Assembly: GCF_964036595.1 (NCBI RefSeq)
Contig: NZ_OZ038523.1
Location: 2,300,501 to 2,364,500, forward strand
Length of the DNA stretch: 64,000 nt
Origin: Tenacibaculum sp. 190524A05c
GTDB lineage: Bacteria > Bacteroidota > Bacteroidia > Flavobacteriales > Flavobacteriaceae
Direction of reading: 5' to 3'
A program made the position numbers and the translations under genes. Below are positions 8,656-17,930 of the stretch, piece after piece (position 1 is the stretch's first letter; every line of letters starts with the position of its first letter). The notes below the pieces were generated by a model. It searched no databases and was not told the origin of the DNA. It saw nothing but the letters and a program-made list of their open reading frames with translations.

Positions 8656-10116
8656 ATGAAAAAACCACTACTATTAATTTTAACCTTTCTTTTCATTACC
8701 AATGTGAGCGTCAACTCACAAACCCCTTGTGATGGAACTGGATTTGCTGGCTCTTATCCATGTAGTAATTATGACTTAATGGCAACAATTGATGTTGCAA
8801 CGTTATCAGGATCAAGCACTGCTGAAGGAAGTGATATTTGGGGATGGACCGATCCAACAACAAATAAAGAATATGCTTTAGTTGCTTTAACTAATTCTAC
8901 AGCTTTTGTTGATATAAGCGATCCTGTGAATCCAATATTTTTAGGACGTTTAGACACTAATGCTGGAAGTAATTTTTGGAGAGATGTGAAGGTTTATAAT
9001 AACCATGCTTTTATTGTTGCAGATAATGTTGGCTCTCATGGAATGCAAGTTTTTGATTTAACAAAGCTTAGAAATGTTACTACGCCCCCGCAAACATTTA
9101 CGGCTGATGCTATATTTTCTGGGGTTACAAGCTGTCATAATATCGTAATTAACGAGTCTTCGAGTTACGCATATTTAGTTGGATGTAATACGTTTAGCGG
9201 TGGTCCAGTATTTGTTGATATTTCGGACCCAAAAAACCCAGTTGCAGCAGGAGGTTATTCCGCTGAAGGATATACTCATGATGCACAAGTAATCACTTAT
9301 AACGGTCCTGATGCAACTTACTCTGGAAGAGAAATTCTTATAGCAAGTAATGGAAATAGTGGAGGAAGTAATGATATTGTTATTTTAGACGTAACAGACA
9401 AATCAAGTCCAACCCTTATTTCTAAAGTTAGTTATCCGAATGCACGATACGCTCATCAAGGATGGTTTACAGAAGATCACCAATACTTTATTTTGGGAGA
9501 CGAACTCGATGAACAAAACATAGGTACAAATACAAGAACTATAATTTTTAATCTTACCGATTTAGATTCACCATCTGTATCTTCCATACATACGGCAAGT
9601 CACGCAGCCATTGATCATAATGGATATGTAAAGGGTAACGAATATTTCATGGCAAATTATAGAGCTGGATTAAGAGTATTCGATATTTCAAATATATCAA
9701 GTACTACAAATCCAATGACAGAAGTTGGTTATTTTGATACGTTCCCAGATAACAACAATACAGGTTTTAATGGCGTTTGGAGTATTTATCCTTATTTTCC
9801 AAGTGGTAATATTGTAATTAGTGATATTGAGCAAGGATTATTTATTGTTAGGAAGAGCGGAACTCTTTCTCTTCCTGATCAAACTACAAAAACTAGTAAA
9901 TTCACTATTTATCCAAACCCAGCGGATAGAGCTCCAATAATTACCTCTAACACAAACATAGAATCAATCGAAGTATTTAATATTTTAGGTAAAAAAGTTT
10001 ATCAAAAGAAAAATATTAATCGTAAAGACTTCGTTTTACCAATAAATAATCAAGCCAAAGGAATTTACTTAGTGAAAATTAATAATACTATTGGTAAAAA
10101 ATTAATTATTAAATAA
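8656..10116 (+). CDS. choice-of-anchor B family T9SS-secreted protein
   Basis: 486 residues. Signal peptide at 1-21 (LTFLFITNVSVNSQ). The body has LVIvd-type beta-propeller repeats (FVDISDPVNPIFLGRLDT, FVDISDPKNPVAAGGY) and histidines in DNVGSHGMQVFD, SCHNIVIN, THDAQV, RYAHQGW and IDHNGYV, typical of the choice-of-anchor B family. Residues about 410-486 are a T9SS type A sorting domain (KFTIYPNPADRAP ... GKKLIIK), so the protein crosses the outer membrane. It heads a four-gene operon with MbnP- and MbnH-like genes, which suggests a role with surface copper or redox proteins. The substrate is unknown. Confidence 0.85.
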   Translation: MKKPLLLILTFLFITNVSVNSQTPCDGTGFAGSYPCSNYDLMATIDVATLSGSSTAEGSDIWGWTDPTTNKEYALVALTNSTAFVDISDPVNPIFLGRLDTNAGSNFWRDVKVYNNHAFIVADNVGSHGMQVFDLTKLRNVTTPPQTFTADAIFSGVTSCHNIVINESSSYAYLVGCNTFSGGPVFVDISDPKNPVAAGGYSAEGYTHDAQVITYNGPDATYSGREILIASNGNSGGSNDIVILDVTDKSSPTLISKVSYPNARYAHQGWFTEDHQYFILGDELDEQNIGTNTRTIIFNLTDLDSPSVSSIHTASHAAIDHNGYVKGNEYFMANYRAGLRVFDISNISSTTNPMTEVGYFDTFPDNNNTGFNGVWSIYPYFPSGNIVISDIEQGLFIVRKSGTLSLPDQTTKTSKFTIYPNPADRAPIITSNTNIESIEVFNILGKKVYQKKNINRKDFVLPINNQAKGIYLVKINNTIGKKLIIK

Positions 10117-10131
10117 GATTAGATTAATCAC

Positions 10132-11463
10132 GTGAAACATTATACTATACTCATTTTATTGCTTGTTTTTACTGCTTGTAGCGAAGCAGATATTAATTTA
10201 AATGACACTTTGAATCCAAGTACGGGTCGAGAAATTGATTTTGTAAAAACATTTGGAGGAAGTGGCAATGATGTTGCAAAATCAATTATTACAACAAGTG
10301 ATGGTGGCTATGCTATTTTGGGTTACACTAGCAGTACTGACGGAGACATTACTACAAAAACCTCTGACGATTCTGATTTTCTTCTTGTAAAGTATGATAG
10401 TCAAAATGAATTACAATGGTCTAAAACATATGGTGGTTCTAATGACGATAGAGGAAATCAGGTATTAGCAACTAACGATAATGGATTTGTAGTTTTTGGT
10501 TTTAGTGATAGTAGTGATAATGATGTTACCGAAAATAATGGCGCTTCAGATTTCTGGGTTTCAAAACTTAATGCTTCAGGAACTATTCAATGGCAAAAGT
10601 CTTTCGGTTTTTCAGGAAGAGATTATGGAACTTCATTAACTCCTACTTCTGATGGAGGTTTCTTAATTGTTGGAGAATTAGATGTAACTGCTTCAGGTGG
10701 TGAAGGAAATTTCCCAGCGGCTAAACCATTACACGCAGGAGGTGATTTTTGGGCTATTAAAATTGATGCAAATGGAACTCGAGAGTGGAGTAAATTTTAC
10801 GGTGGTACATTTACAGATACTCCTCAAAGTGTTGTTCAGTTAGATGATGGAAATTATATAATTACTGGATTTTCTGATAGTAGTGATGTAGATATTACAA
10901 ATAACAAAGGAACATATGATTTCTGGGTAATTAAGATAAACAGTACAGGAACTCTTCTTTGGGAAAAGAATTTTGGTGGTTCTGAAATTGATGAATCTTA
11001 TGGCATTAAAAAAACAAGTGATGGTAACTTAATTCTTGTTGGTGACACTCGCAGTTCAGATAAAGATGTTAGCAATAATAATGGAGGAGCTGATTTATGG
11101 CTTATAAAAATTACTCCTGATGGAGATTTAATGTGGCAGAAAAACTTTGGAGGAACGAATTTTGATGCAGGAAGAAGCATTAAAAACACGAATGACGGTG
11201 GCTTTATTATTTGTGGAAGCTCAAGAAGTTCAGATCGCGATTTTATAAACAAAGGTCAAAACGACGCATGGATACTAAAGGTATCTTCTACGGGATCAAC
11301 TGAATGGCAAAAGTTTGCTGGAGGTACTGATATTGATATTCTTCATGATGTTTCAGAATTAAACGACGGTACAGTTATTGCAGTAGGAGAAACTTCTAGT
11401 AACGACGAAGATATTGAAGAAAACAAAGGATTCTCAGACGTATTAATTATCAAAGTAAAATAA
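10132..11463 (+). CDS. seven-repeat beta-propeller lipoprotein
   Basis: 443 residues with a GTG start, 15 bp after the previous stop. SPII signal with lipobox VFTAC, lipidated Cys16. The rest is seven repeats of about 55-60 residues with the pattern W-x-K-x-F/Y-G-G-S-x-x-D, then DGG/NGGF and DFW(V/I)-K, which would form a seven-bladed propeller. The repeats resemble delta-60/SBBP-like repeats; no enzyme motif is seen. The stop overlaps the ATG of the MbnP-like gene (TAATG), so the genes are translationally coupled. Confidence 0.8.
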   Translation: MKHYTILILLLVFTACSEADINLNDTLNPSTGREIDFVKTFGGSGNDVAKSIITTSDGGYAILGYTSSTDGDITTKTSDDSDFLLVKYDSQNELQWSKTYGGSNDDRGNQVLATNDNGFVVFGFSDSSDNDVTENNGASDFWVSKLNASGTIQWQKSFGFSGRDYGTSLTPTSDGGFLIVGELDVTASGGEGNFPAAKPLHAGGDFWAIKIDANGTREWSKFYGGTFTDTPQSVVQLDDGNYIITGFSDSSDVDITNNKGTYDFWVIKINSTGTLLWEKNFGGSEIDESYGIKKTSDGNLILVGDTRSSDKDVSNNNGGADLWLIKITPDGDLMWQKNFGGTNFDAGRSIKNTNDGGFIICGSSRSSDRDFINKGQNDAWILKVSSTGSTEWQKFAGGTDIDILHDVSELNDGTVIAVGETSSNDEDIEENKGFSDVLIIKVK

Positions 11464-12224
11464 TGAAAAAGACATTTTCAATTCTATTTATACTATCACT
11501 TTTTATCATTTCATGTTCTAGTAATAGTGATGAAACGATTCAAAATAAAAAAATCACCATCAATTTTATTCATGAGTGGGATGGAACTCCAGTTACTAAA
11601 GATGATTTCGGAGAACTAAAATTCACAAATGAAAATGGTGAAATGGTTAGTATTGAATTGTATCGATATGTAATTTCAAATATCAAACTAGTAGATCCTT
11701 CAGGATTTGAAACTCCTTTAAAAGATTACTTGTTTATTGATTTAGGAGAAGAACAAAATTTATCCTACACCATCGAAGGATTATTTTTAGACAGAACGTA
11801 CTCTTTAGATTTTACCTTTGGATTTGAAGATGATGACAATACAGATGGAGCATATACAGATTTAAACACTGCTAATTTTAATGTTCCTGAAATGCTAGGT
11901 GGTGGTTATCACTACATGCAATTTGATGGGAAATATACAAGTGAAACCCAAACTACAGAAGCAGGTTTCAACTATCATGCTATTCGAGCAGTAGATAATA
12001 CAGATCCAGATAATATTGTTTATCAAGACACTTCTTTTTCTGTTAGTTTAGAAGGAAATTGGCTAAAAAGTACAGAAGAAGTAATTAACGTAAAAGTTAA
12101 TATAGCTGAGTGGTTTAAAAACCCTAATACTTGGGATTTAAATGAATTGAATCAAATGTTGATGCCCAATTTTGACGCTCAAGTTTTAATGAACGCAAAC
12201 GGAAAAACTGTTTTTAGTTTATAA
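11463..12224 (+). CDS. MbnP-like copper-binding lipoprotein
   Basis: 253 residues. SPII signal (FIISC, Cys18). The conserved MbnP architecture is visible: INFIHEWDGTPV near the start, RYVISNIKLVDPSG, LFIDLG, FGFEDDDNTDGAY and GGGYHYMQFDGKY. In methanotrophs MbnP binds copper through a kynurenine made from tryptophan by its partner MbnH. Here the MbnH-like gene follows with no spacer, which supports the pairing. Which tryptophan would be modified cannot be settled by eye. Confidence 0.82.
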   Translation: MKKTFSILFILSLFIISCSSNSDETIQNKKITINFIHEWDGTPVTKDDFGELKFTNENGEMVSIELYRYVISNIKLVDPSGFETPLKDYLFIDLGEEQNLSYTIEGLFLDRTYSLDFTFGFEDDDNTDGAYTDLNTANFNVPEMLGGGYHYMQFDGKYTSETQTTEAGFNYHAIRAVDNTDPDNIVYQDTSFSVSLEGNWLKSTEEVINVKVNIAEWFKNPNTWDLNELNQMLMPNFDAQVLMNANGKTVFSL

Positions 12225-13304
12225 ATGAAGTACAAGTGGATTTATCTTCTTTCTTTTTATGTTTTGATTTCATGTTCTTCGGATGAAACCATTGAACCTG
12301 AAACTAACAATGGGTATACTCCTGTTGAAATAGAACTGCAAATTCCACAACTTTTTAAAGATAAATTATTAGCACCTATTGTTCCAACTACAAATCCTCA
12401 AACTCAAGAAGGAGTAGATTTAGGTAAAAAGCTTTTTTTCGATCCAATATTATCTTCGGATAACACTATTTCATGTGCTTCTTGTCATGATCCTCAAAAA
12501 TCATTTACTGATAATTTACAATTCAGTGAAGGTGTAAATAATACTAAAGGAACAAGAAATTCTATGCCGTTATTCAATCTTGCATGGAATTTCGATGATC
12601 GATTTGCTTGGGATGGAAAAGAATTAAGCCTAGAACGACAAGCTTTTGAACCTGTTGTAAATCATCTTGAAATGAATAATGACTGGAAACAAATAGCCAT
12701 CGAACTTAGCAATCATGCTGAATATCCAGAATTATTTAAAAAAGCTTTTGGTGATACTCCTATTGATTCAAACTTAGTTGTAAAAGCGTTAGCTCAGTTT
12801 GAAAGAACCTTAATTTCAGGCAATTCAAAGTTCGATAAATTTTTACGTGGAGAAGCTACATTAACTCCAGAGGAGCAAAACGGTTTTGATGCTTTCATGG
12901 ATGAAAATCGTGGAGATTGTTTTCACTGTCATGGTAGCCAAAATAATCCTTTATGGACTGATAATAAATTCCACAATAACGGATTGGATGCAACATTTAC
13001 TGATCTTGGATTTGGCGCTGTAACTGGAGATTCAAAAGACAATGGTAAATTCAGAACACCTTCCTTGAGAAACTTATCCTTCACGGCTCCATATATGCAT
13101 GATGGAAGATTCTCAACTTTAGAAGAAGTAATTAACCATTATTCAGAAGGATTAAAAAACTCACCAACCATCTCTCCCCTTATGAAAAAAGTGGCTCAAG
13201 GAGGAGTTCAAATGACTGATAAAGACAAAGCAGATTTAAAAGCTTTTTTATTGACTCTTACCGATTCAGATTTCGTGAATAACCCTGCATTTCAGCTCCC
13301 ATAA
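12225..13304 (+). CDS. MbnH-like di-haem cytochrome c peroxidase lipoprotein
   Basis: 359 residues, SPII signal (VLISC, Cys17). Two CxxCH haem sites: CASCHDPQKSFTDN in the N-terminal domain and CFHCHGSQNN in the C-terminal domain. Further family motifs are GVDLGKKLFFDP, RNSMPLFNLAW, FRTPSLRNLSFTAPYMHDGR and the terminal LKAFLLTLTD. MbnH enzymes are members of the di-haem peroxidase family that oxidise a tryptophan in MbnP; the gene pair fits this. The first codon directly follows the stop of the MbnP-like gene. Confidence 0.87.
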   Translation: MKYKWIYLLSFYVLISCSSDETIEPETNNGYTPVEIELQIPQLFKDKLLAPIVPTTNPQTQEGVDLGKKLFFDPILSSDNTISCASCHDPQKSFTDNLQFSEGVNNTKGTRNSMPLFNLAWNFDDRFAWDGKELSLERQAFEPVVNHLEMNNDWKQIAIELSNHAEYPELFKKAFGDTPIDSNLVVKALAQFERTLISGNSKFDKFLRGEATLTPEEQNGFDAFMDENRGDCFHCHGSQNNPLWTDNKFHNNGLDATFTDLGFGAVTGDSKDNGKFRTPSLRNLSFTAPYMHDGRFSTLEEVINHYSEGLKNSPTISPLMKKVAQGGVQMTDKDKADLKAFLLTLTDSDFVNNPAFQLP

Positions 13305-13346
13305 GTTTTTTTGATTATCGCATTATTTTAAACACTAAACAAAACA

Positions 13347-13376
13347 TTGAGGAATCATTGTTATGTCGTATATTTG
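13347..13376 (+). promoter_or_regulatory. promoter of the suf operon
   Basis: TTG at 13347-13349, 19 bp spacer, TATATTTG at 13369-13376. A complete Bacteroidota sigma-A promoter 28 bp before the sufA start. Confidence 0.7.
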
Positions 13377-13404
13377 CAGTCCAATTTAGATTTAATCTAT
13401 TTAT

Positions 13405-13734
13405 ATGATAAAAGTTTCAGACACAGCTAAAAAGAAAGTTATTGAGTTAATGACCGATGATGGCTTTGATGCAACTACCGATTTTGTTCGTGTAGGAGTA
13501 AAAAGTGGTGGTTGTTCAGGACTTTCTTATGATTTACATTTTGACAATTCTCAAGAAGAAACAGATAAAATTTTCGAAGACAATGGTGTAAAAATTATTG
13601 TTGACAAGAAAAGTTTCTTGTATTTAGTCGGAACTACACTAGAATATTCTGGTGGTTTAAATGGTAAAGGATTTGTCTTTAATAATCCAAATGCCAATAG
13701 AACATGTGGATGCGGAGAAAGCTTTTCTCTGTAA
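13405..13734 (+). CDS. sufA: HesB/IscA-type iron-sulfur carrier SufA
   Basis: 109 residues. The three conserved cysteines that hold the cluster are Cys37 (SGGCSGLSY), Cys101 and Cys103 (RTCGCGESF). It takes [Fe-S] clusters from the SufBCD scaffold to target proteins. First gene of the suf cluster, 28 bp before sufB. Confidence 0.93.
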   Translation: MIKVSDTAKKKVIELMTDDGFDATTDFVRVGVKSGGCSGLSYDLHFDNSQEETDKIFEDNGVKIIVDKKSFLYLVGTTLEYSGGLNGKGFVFNNPNANRTCGCGESFSL

Positions 13735-13762
13735 TAAATATCATTAACTGAAAACAGCTTCA

Positions 13763-15211
13763 ATGAGCAAGTATACAGAAGACGATTTAAGAGAAGAATT
13801 AAAAACCAAAGAATACGAGTACGGTTTTTATACTGATATTGAAAGTGAAAAATTTCCAAAAGGTTTAAATGAAGATATCGTTCGTGCAATTTCTAAAAAG
13901 AAAAACGAACCAGAATGGATGACCGAATGGAGATTAGAGGCTTTTAGAGTTTGGCAACAAATGGAAGAGCCAGAATGGGCAAATGTTAAATATGAAAAAC
14001 CTAACTTTCAGGATATTTCATATTATTCTGCACCAAAACAAAAACCTAAGTTAAATAGTTTAGACGAAGTAGATCCAGAGATGTTAGCTACTTTCGAGAA
14101 ACTAGGTATTTCACTAGAAGAACAAAAAAGATTAGCAAATGTTGCTGTAGATATTGTAATGGATTCTGTTTCTGTTGCAACTACATTTAAAGAAACATTA
14201 GCTGAAAAAGGAATTATTTTCATGCCAATTTCTGAGGCAATTCAAGAACACCCTGAATTAGTTAAGAAATACATTGGTTCTGTAGTTCCTACAACAGATA
14301 ACTTTTATGCAGCATTAAACTCTGCGGTATTTTCAGATGGATCTTTCTGTTACATACCTAAAGGAGTTCGTTGTCCAATGGAATTATCAACATACTTCAG
14401 AATTAATGAAGGTGGAACAGGACAATTCGAAAGAACTTTAGTTATTGCTGACGAAGGAAGTTACGTTTCTTATTTAGAAGGATGTACTGCTCCTCAACGT
14501 GATGAAAATCAATTACACGCAGCTGTAGTTGAATTGATCGCTTTAGATGATGCAGAAATTAAATATTCTACAGTACAAAACTGGTTCCCTGGTGATGCAG
14601 AAGGAAAAGGTGGAGTTTTCAACTTCGTTACCAAACGTGGTTTATGTGAAACGAACGCTAAAATTTCTTGGACTCAGGTTGAAACTGGTTCTGCAGTAAC
14701 TTGGAAATATCCAAGTTGTGTATTAAAAGGTAACAATTCAGTAGGAGAATTCTATTCAATTGCTGTTACCAATAACTTCCAGCAAGCTGATACTGGAACA
14801 AAGATGATTCACTTAGGAAAGAATACGAAATCGACTATTATTTCTAAAGGAATTTCTGCTGGTAAATCTCAGAACAGTTATCGTGGTTTAGTACACATTG
14901 GATCTAGAGCAGAAAATGCTCGTAACTTCTCTCAATGTGATAGTTTACTAATGGGTAATGAATGTGGAGCGCACACTTTCCCATACATAGAAACTAAAAA
15001 TAAATCTGCTCAAATTGAGCATGAGGCAACTACAAGTAAAATTGGAGAAGACCAGTTATTTTATTGTAATCAAAGAGGTATTGATACGGAAAAAGCAATT
15101 GCATTAATTGTAAACGGTTTTAGTAAAGAAGTATTAAACAAGTTACCAATGGAGTTTGCAGTAGAAGCTCAAAAATTATTAGAAATTTCCTTAGAAGGAA
15201 GTGTAGGATAA
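13763..15211 (+). CDS. sufB: Fe-S cluster assembly scaffold SufB
   Basis: 482 residues, the normal SufB length. Characteristic SufB sequence throughout: [69 protein letters not shown] and [23 protein letters not shown]. It forms the SufBC2D complex and is the site of cluster assembly. Lies between sufA and sufC on the same strand. Confidence 0.97.
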   Translation: MSKYTEDDLREELKTKEYEYGFYTDIESEKFPKGLNEDIVRAISKKKNEPEWMTEWRLEAFRVWQQMEEPEWANVKYEKPNFQDISYYSAPKQKPKLNSLDEVDPEMLATFEKLGISLEEQKRLANVAVDIVMDSVSVATTFKETLAEKGIIFMPISEAIQEHPELVKKYIGSVVPTTDNFYAALNSAVFSDGSFCYIPKGVRCPMELSTYFRINEGGTGQFERTLVIADEGSYVSYLEGCTAPQRDENQLHAAVVELIALDDAEIKYSTVQNWFPGDAEGKGGVFNFVTKRGLCETNAKISWTQVETGSAVTWKYPSCVLKGNNSVGEFYSIAVTNNFQQADTGTKMIHLGKNTKSTIISKGISAGKSQNSYRGLVHIGSRAENARNFSQCDSLLMGNECGAHTFPYIETKNKSAQIEHEATTSKIGEDQLFYCNQRGIDTEKAIALIVNGFSKEVLNKLPMEFAVEAQKLLEISLEGSVG

Positions 15212-15260
15212 AAAACAATATTACCAACAAGAAAATTAAGCTTTAGAGCACATATATACA

Positions 15261-16013
15261 ATGTTAAAGATTCAAAACTTACACGCAGAAGTAGAAGAAA
15301 AATCAATCTTAAAAGGATTGAATTTAGAAGTTAAAGCAGGAGAAGTTCACGCAATTATGGGACCTAATGGAGCTGGAAAAAGTACAATGGCTTCTGTAAT
15401 CGCTGGTAAAGAAGAATATGAAGTTACTTCAGGTTCTATTGAATTGGACGGAGAAGATATTAGCGAATTAGCTCCAGAAGAAAGAGCTCATGCTGGTGTA
15501 TTCTTATCATTCCAATATCCGGTTGAAATTCCTGGTGTTACAGTGACTAATTTTATTAAAACTGCCATCAACGAGTCTCGTAAAGCACAAGGTTTAGAGG
15601 AAATGCCTGCTAAAGAAATGCTTCAAAAGATTCGTGAGAAATCAGAATTATTAGAAATCGATCGTAAGTTCTTATCACGTTCTTTAAACGAAGGATTCTC
15701 TGGAGGTGAAAAGAAACGTAATGAGATTTTCCAATTAGCAATGTTAGAACCTAAATTAGCCATCTTAGACGAAACAGATTCTGGTTTAGATATCGATGCA
15801 CTTCGTATTGTTGCTAACGGAGTTAACAAACTTAAATCTGAAGATAACGCTGTTATTGTTATTACACACTACCAACGTTTATTAGATTATATCGTTCCAG
15901 ATTATGTACATGTTTTACACGATGGGAAAATCGTAAAAACTGGAGACGCATCTTTAGCTCTTGAATTAGAAGCTAAAGGTTATGATTGGATTAAGGAAGA
16001 AGTGAATTCATAA
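15261..16013 (+). CDS. sufC: Fe-S assembly ATPase SufC
   Basis: 250 residues. ABC-type ATPase: Walker A GPNGAGKS (34-41), signature [14 protein letters not shown], Walker [13 protein letters not shown] and H-loop ITHYQR. The D-E-T-D-S-G-L-D form is typical of SufC rather than transporters. It powers conformational change of SufB/SufD. Confidence 0.97.
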   Translation: MLKIQNLHAEVEEKSILKGLNLEVKAGEVHAIMGPNGAGKSTMASVIAGKEEYEVTSGSIELDGEDISELAPEERAHAGVFLSFQYPVEIPGVTVTNFIKTAINESRKAQGLEEMPAKEMLQKIREKSELLEIDRKFLSRSLNEGFSGGEKKRNEIFQLAMLEPKLAILDETDSGLDIDALRIVANGVNKLKSEDNAVIVITHYQRLLDYIVPDYVHVLHDGKIVKTGDASLALELEAKGYDWIKEEVNS

Positions 16014-16042
16014 TTAGTTGATTACAACTAAAAATTGAAAGA

Positions 16043-17356
16043 ATGGAATTAAAAGATAAATTAATATCATCATACGTAGCTTTCGAAAACGGAATGGACA
16101 TTAATAGCGATGTACATGAAATTCGTTCGAAAGCCTTACAAAATTTCGAAAAATTAGGTTTTCCTTCTAAGAAATTAGAAGCTTGGAAATACACTTCTTT
16201 AAATTCAGTTTTAAAAGAAGACTATAGCATATTTCCTAAAGCAGAAACTGCAGTTGAATTAGCTGATGTAAAAAAATATTTTATCCATGATATTGATACG
16301 TATAAAATCGTATTTATTGATGGGAAATACAGCTCGTTCTTATCTGATACAACTCACGATAATATGGATATTTGCCTATTATCATCTGCATTAGCCAAGC
16401 CTAAATACAAAGCGGTAATTGAAAATTATTTCAACAAAGCTGCTAAACAAGATAATTTAACGTCTTTAAATACTGCTTTTGCGAATGAAGGAGCATACAT
16501 TTATATTCCTAAAAATGTAGAAGTAGAAAAGCCTATTCAAATTATCAATTTTACTACAGGTACTGAAAATGCTACAATGATTCAACCACGTAATTTAATT
16601 GTGGCTGAGCGTAACGCGCATGTTCAAATTATTGAACGTCATCAAAGTTTAACAGATAATGCTATTTTAACGAATGCTGTTACTGAAATCTTTGTTGATA
16701 CTCATGCTTCTGTAGACTACTACAAGATTCAGAATGACAACACAAATGCTTCTTTAGTTGACAATACTTACATTGAGCAACAAAAAGAAAGTGTTTGTTC
16801 TGTACATACATTCTCATTTGGAGGTAACATCACAAGAAACAACTTGAATTTCTTCCAAAAAGGAGAGCGCATTGACTCAATTCTTAAAGGTGTTACTATT
16901 ATTGAAGGTAAACAACATGTTGATCATCATACCTTAGTTCACCATATTGAACCTAATTGTGAAAGTCATCAAGATTATAAAGGTATTTATGGTGATCGTT
17001 CTACTGGTGTTTTCAACGGTAAAGTAATTGTTGAGAAAGAAGCACAAAAGACAAATGCATACCAACAGAACAATAATGTTTTAATTAGTGATAAAGCAAC
17101 GATTAATGCTAAACCTCAATTAGAGATTTTTGCTGATGACGTTAAATGTTCTCACGGTTGTACAATTGGTCAGTTAGATCAACAAGCATTATTCTACATG
17201 CAACAAAGAGGTATTCCTAAAAAAGAAGCAAATGCTTTATTAATGTATGCTTTTGCGAATACTGTACTAGAGAGTGTAAAGATTCCTGAAGTAAAACAGA
17301 GAATTACCAAGTTAATTGCTAATAAATTAGGAGTTAGTATTGGTTTCGATTTATAA
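16043..17356 (+). CDS. sufD: Fe-S cluster assembly protein SufD
   Basis: 437 residues. SufB/SufD-family beta-helix region with QPRNLIVAERNAHVQIIERH, HHTLVHHIEPNCESHQDYKGIY, VDHHTLVHH and FADDVKCSHGCTIGQLDQQALFYMQQRGI. The N-terminal region has LGFPSKKLEAWKYTSL, typical of SufD. Last gene of the operon, followed by a strong terminator; no sufS or sufE follows. Confidence 0.96.
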   Translation: MELKDKLISSYVAFENGMDINSDVHEIRSKALQNFEKLGFPSKKLEAWKYTSLNSVLKEDYSIFPKAETAVELADVKKYFIHDIDTYKIVFIDGKYSSFLSDTTHDNMDICLLSSALAKPKYKAVIENYFNKAAKQDNLTSLNTAFANEGAYIYIPKNVEVEKPIQIINFTTGTENATMIQPRNLIVAERNAHVQIIERHQSLTDNAILTNAVTEIFVDTHASVDYYKIQNDNTNASLVDNTYIEQQKESVCSVHTFSFGGNITRNNLNFFQKGERIDSILKGVTIIEGKQHVDHHTLVHHIEPNCESHQDYKGIYGDRSTGVFNGKVIVEKEAQKTNAYQQNNNVLISDKATINAKPQLEIFADDVKCSHGCTIGQLDQQALFYMQQRGIPKKEANALLMYAFANTVLESVKIPEVKQRITKLIANKLGVSIGFDL

Positions 17357-17375
17357 AAAACATACAATACATATT

Positions 17376-17408
17376 AAAAAAGCCGAGCAATGTTGCTCGG
17401 CTTTTTTT
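17376..17408. terminator. intrinsic terminator between sufD and the convergent gene
   Basis: GC-rich stem GCCGAGCA/TGCTCGGC with flanking A-run and T-run, so it can work in both directions. Confidence 0.9.
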
Positions 17409-17419
17409 ATTATTTACGT

Positions 17420-17812
17420 TTATTCTTTTACTGCTTCCCAAACCGCTAAAAAATCTTTTTTAAGGGAATGAGTAGATCCATAAAGTTTACCATTTTTAAG
17501 ATAAAAGGAAGTGTTATAATCACCAGAATTATCTCCAGATACTAATGCTCCATATATATGGTTATTTAGCGTGTTAATTCTACCTTCTCTAATTCTTACT
17601 CCTTTTCTATAAAAAGTACCTTCAATTGACTTCTTTGACACCTTATCGATGATCATTATGGCAAAATTATCGTCTGTTCTATCATAAGGTGACATATCAA
17701 TTTTCCATTTCCCTAATAACGCATTTAAATTGTGCTTTGATTCTTGTTGAGCGAAAGATGTTGCGATGTTCATAAGAACAAAACATAAAACGATTGCATA
17801 AGATTTTTTCAT
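17420..17812 (-). CDS. small secreted protein of unknown function
   Basis: About 130 residues from the ATG at 17812. I chose this start because it begins a clean signal peptide (MKKSYAIVLCFVLM ... SFAQQ) and lies 25 bp downstream of a TATGTTTG box; the frame is open up to 17872. The mature part has LLGKWKIDMSPYD and AIMIIDKVSKKSIEGTFYRKG, suggesting a small beta-rich lipocalin-like fold. No family recognised. Confidence 0.65.
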   Translation of the reverse strand: MKKSYAIVLCFVLMNIATSFAQQESKHNLNALLGKWKIDMSPYDRTDDNFAIMIIDKVSKKSIEGTFYRKGVRIREGRINTLNNHIYGALVSGDNSGDYNTSFYLKNGKLYGSTHSLKKDFLAVWEAVKE

Positions 17813-17836
17813 TGTAATAGATTTTAAAATTTTCAA

Positions 17837-17844
17837 CAAACATA
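17837..17844 (-). promoter_or_regulatory. -7 box for the small secreted protein gene
   Basis: TATGTTTG on the minus strand, full TAnnTTTG match, 25 bp before the ATG at 17812. It lies inside the longer possible ORF and so supports the internal start. Confidence 0.5.
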
Positions 17845-17907
17845 GATTACACATACGTTCGAGTCGCTTCAATTATTTATTTGAAACCTAAAAACCATTA
17901 CCAATAC

Positions 17908-17929
17908 GTGTCACAAATATATTTGACAC
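17908..17929. repeat. inverted repeat GTGTCA-N10-TGACAC
   Basis: Perfect 6-bp arms (17908-17913, 17924-17929) around an AT-only core that itself contains AAATATATTT. It lies between the AraC-type gene stop and the promoter of the small secreted protein. No T-run, so an operator is more likely than a terminator. Confidence 0.4.
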
Positions 17930-17930
17930 C

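Noticed and set aside
17813..17872. Longer N-terminus for the small secreted protein
   Set aside because: It would hide the signal peptide and begin upstream of the -7 box at 17837.
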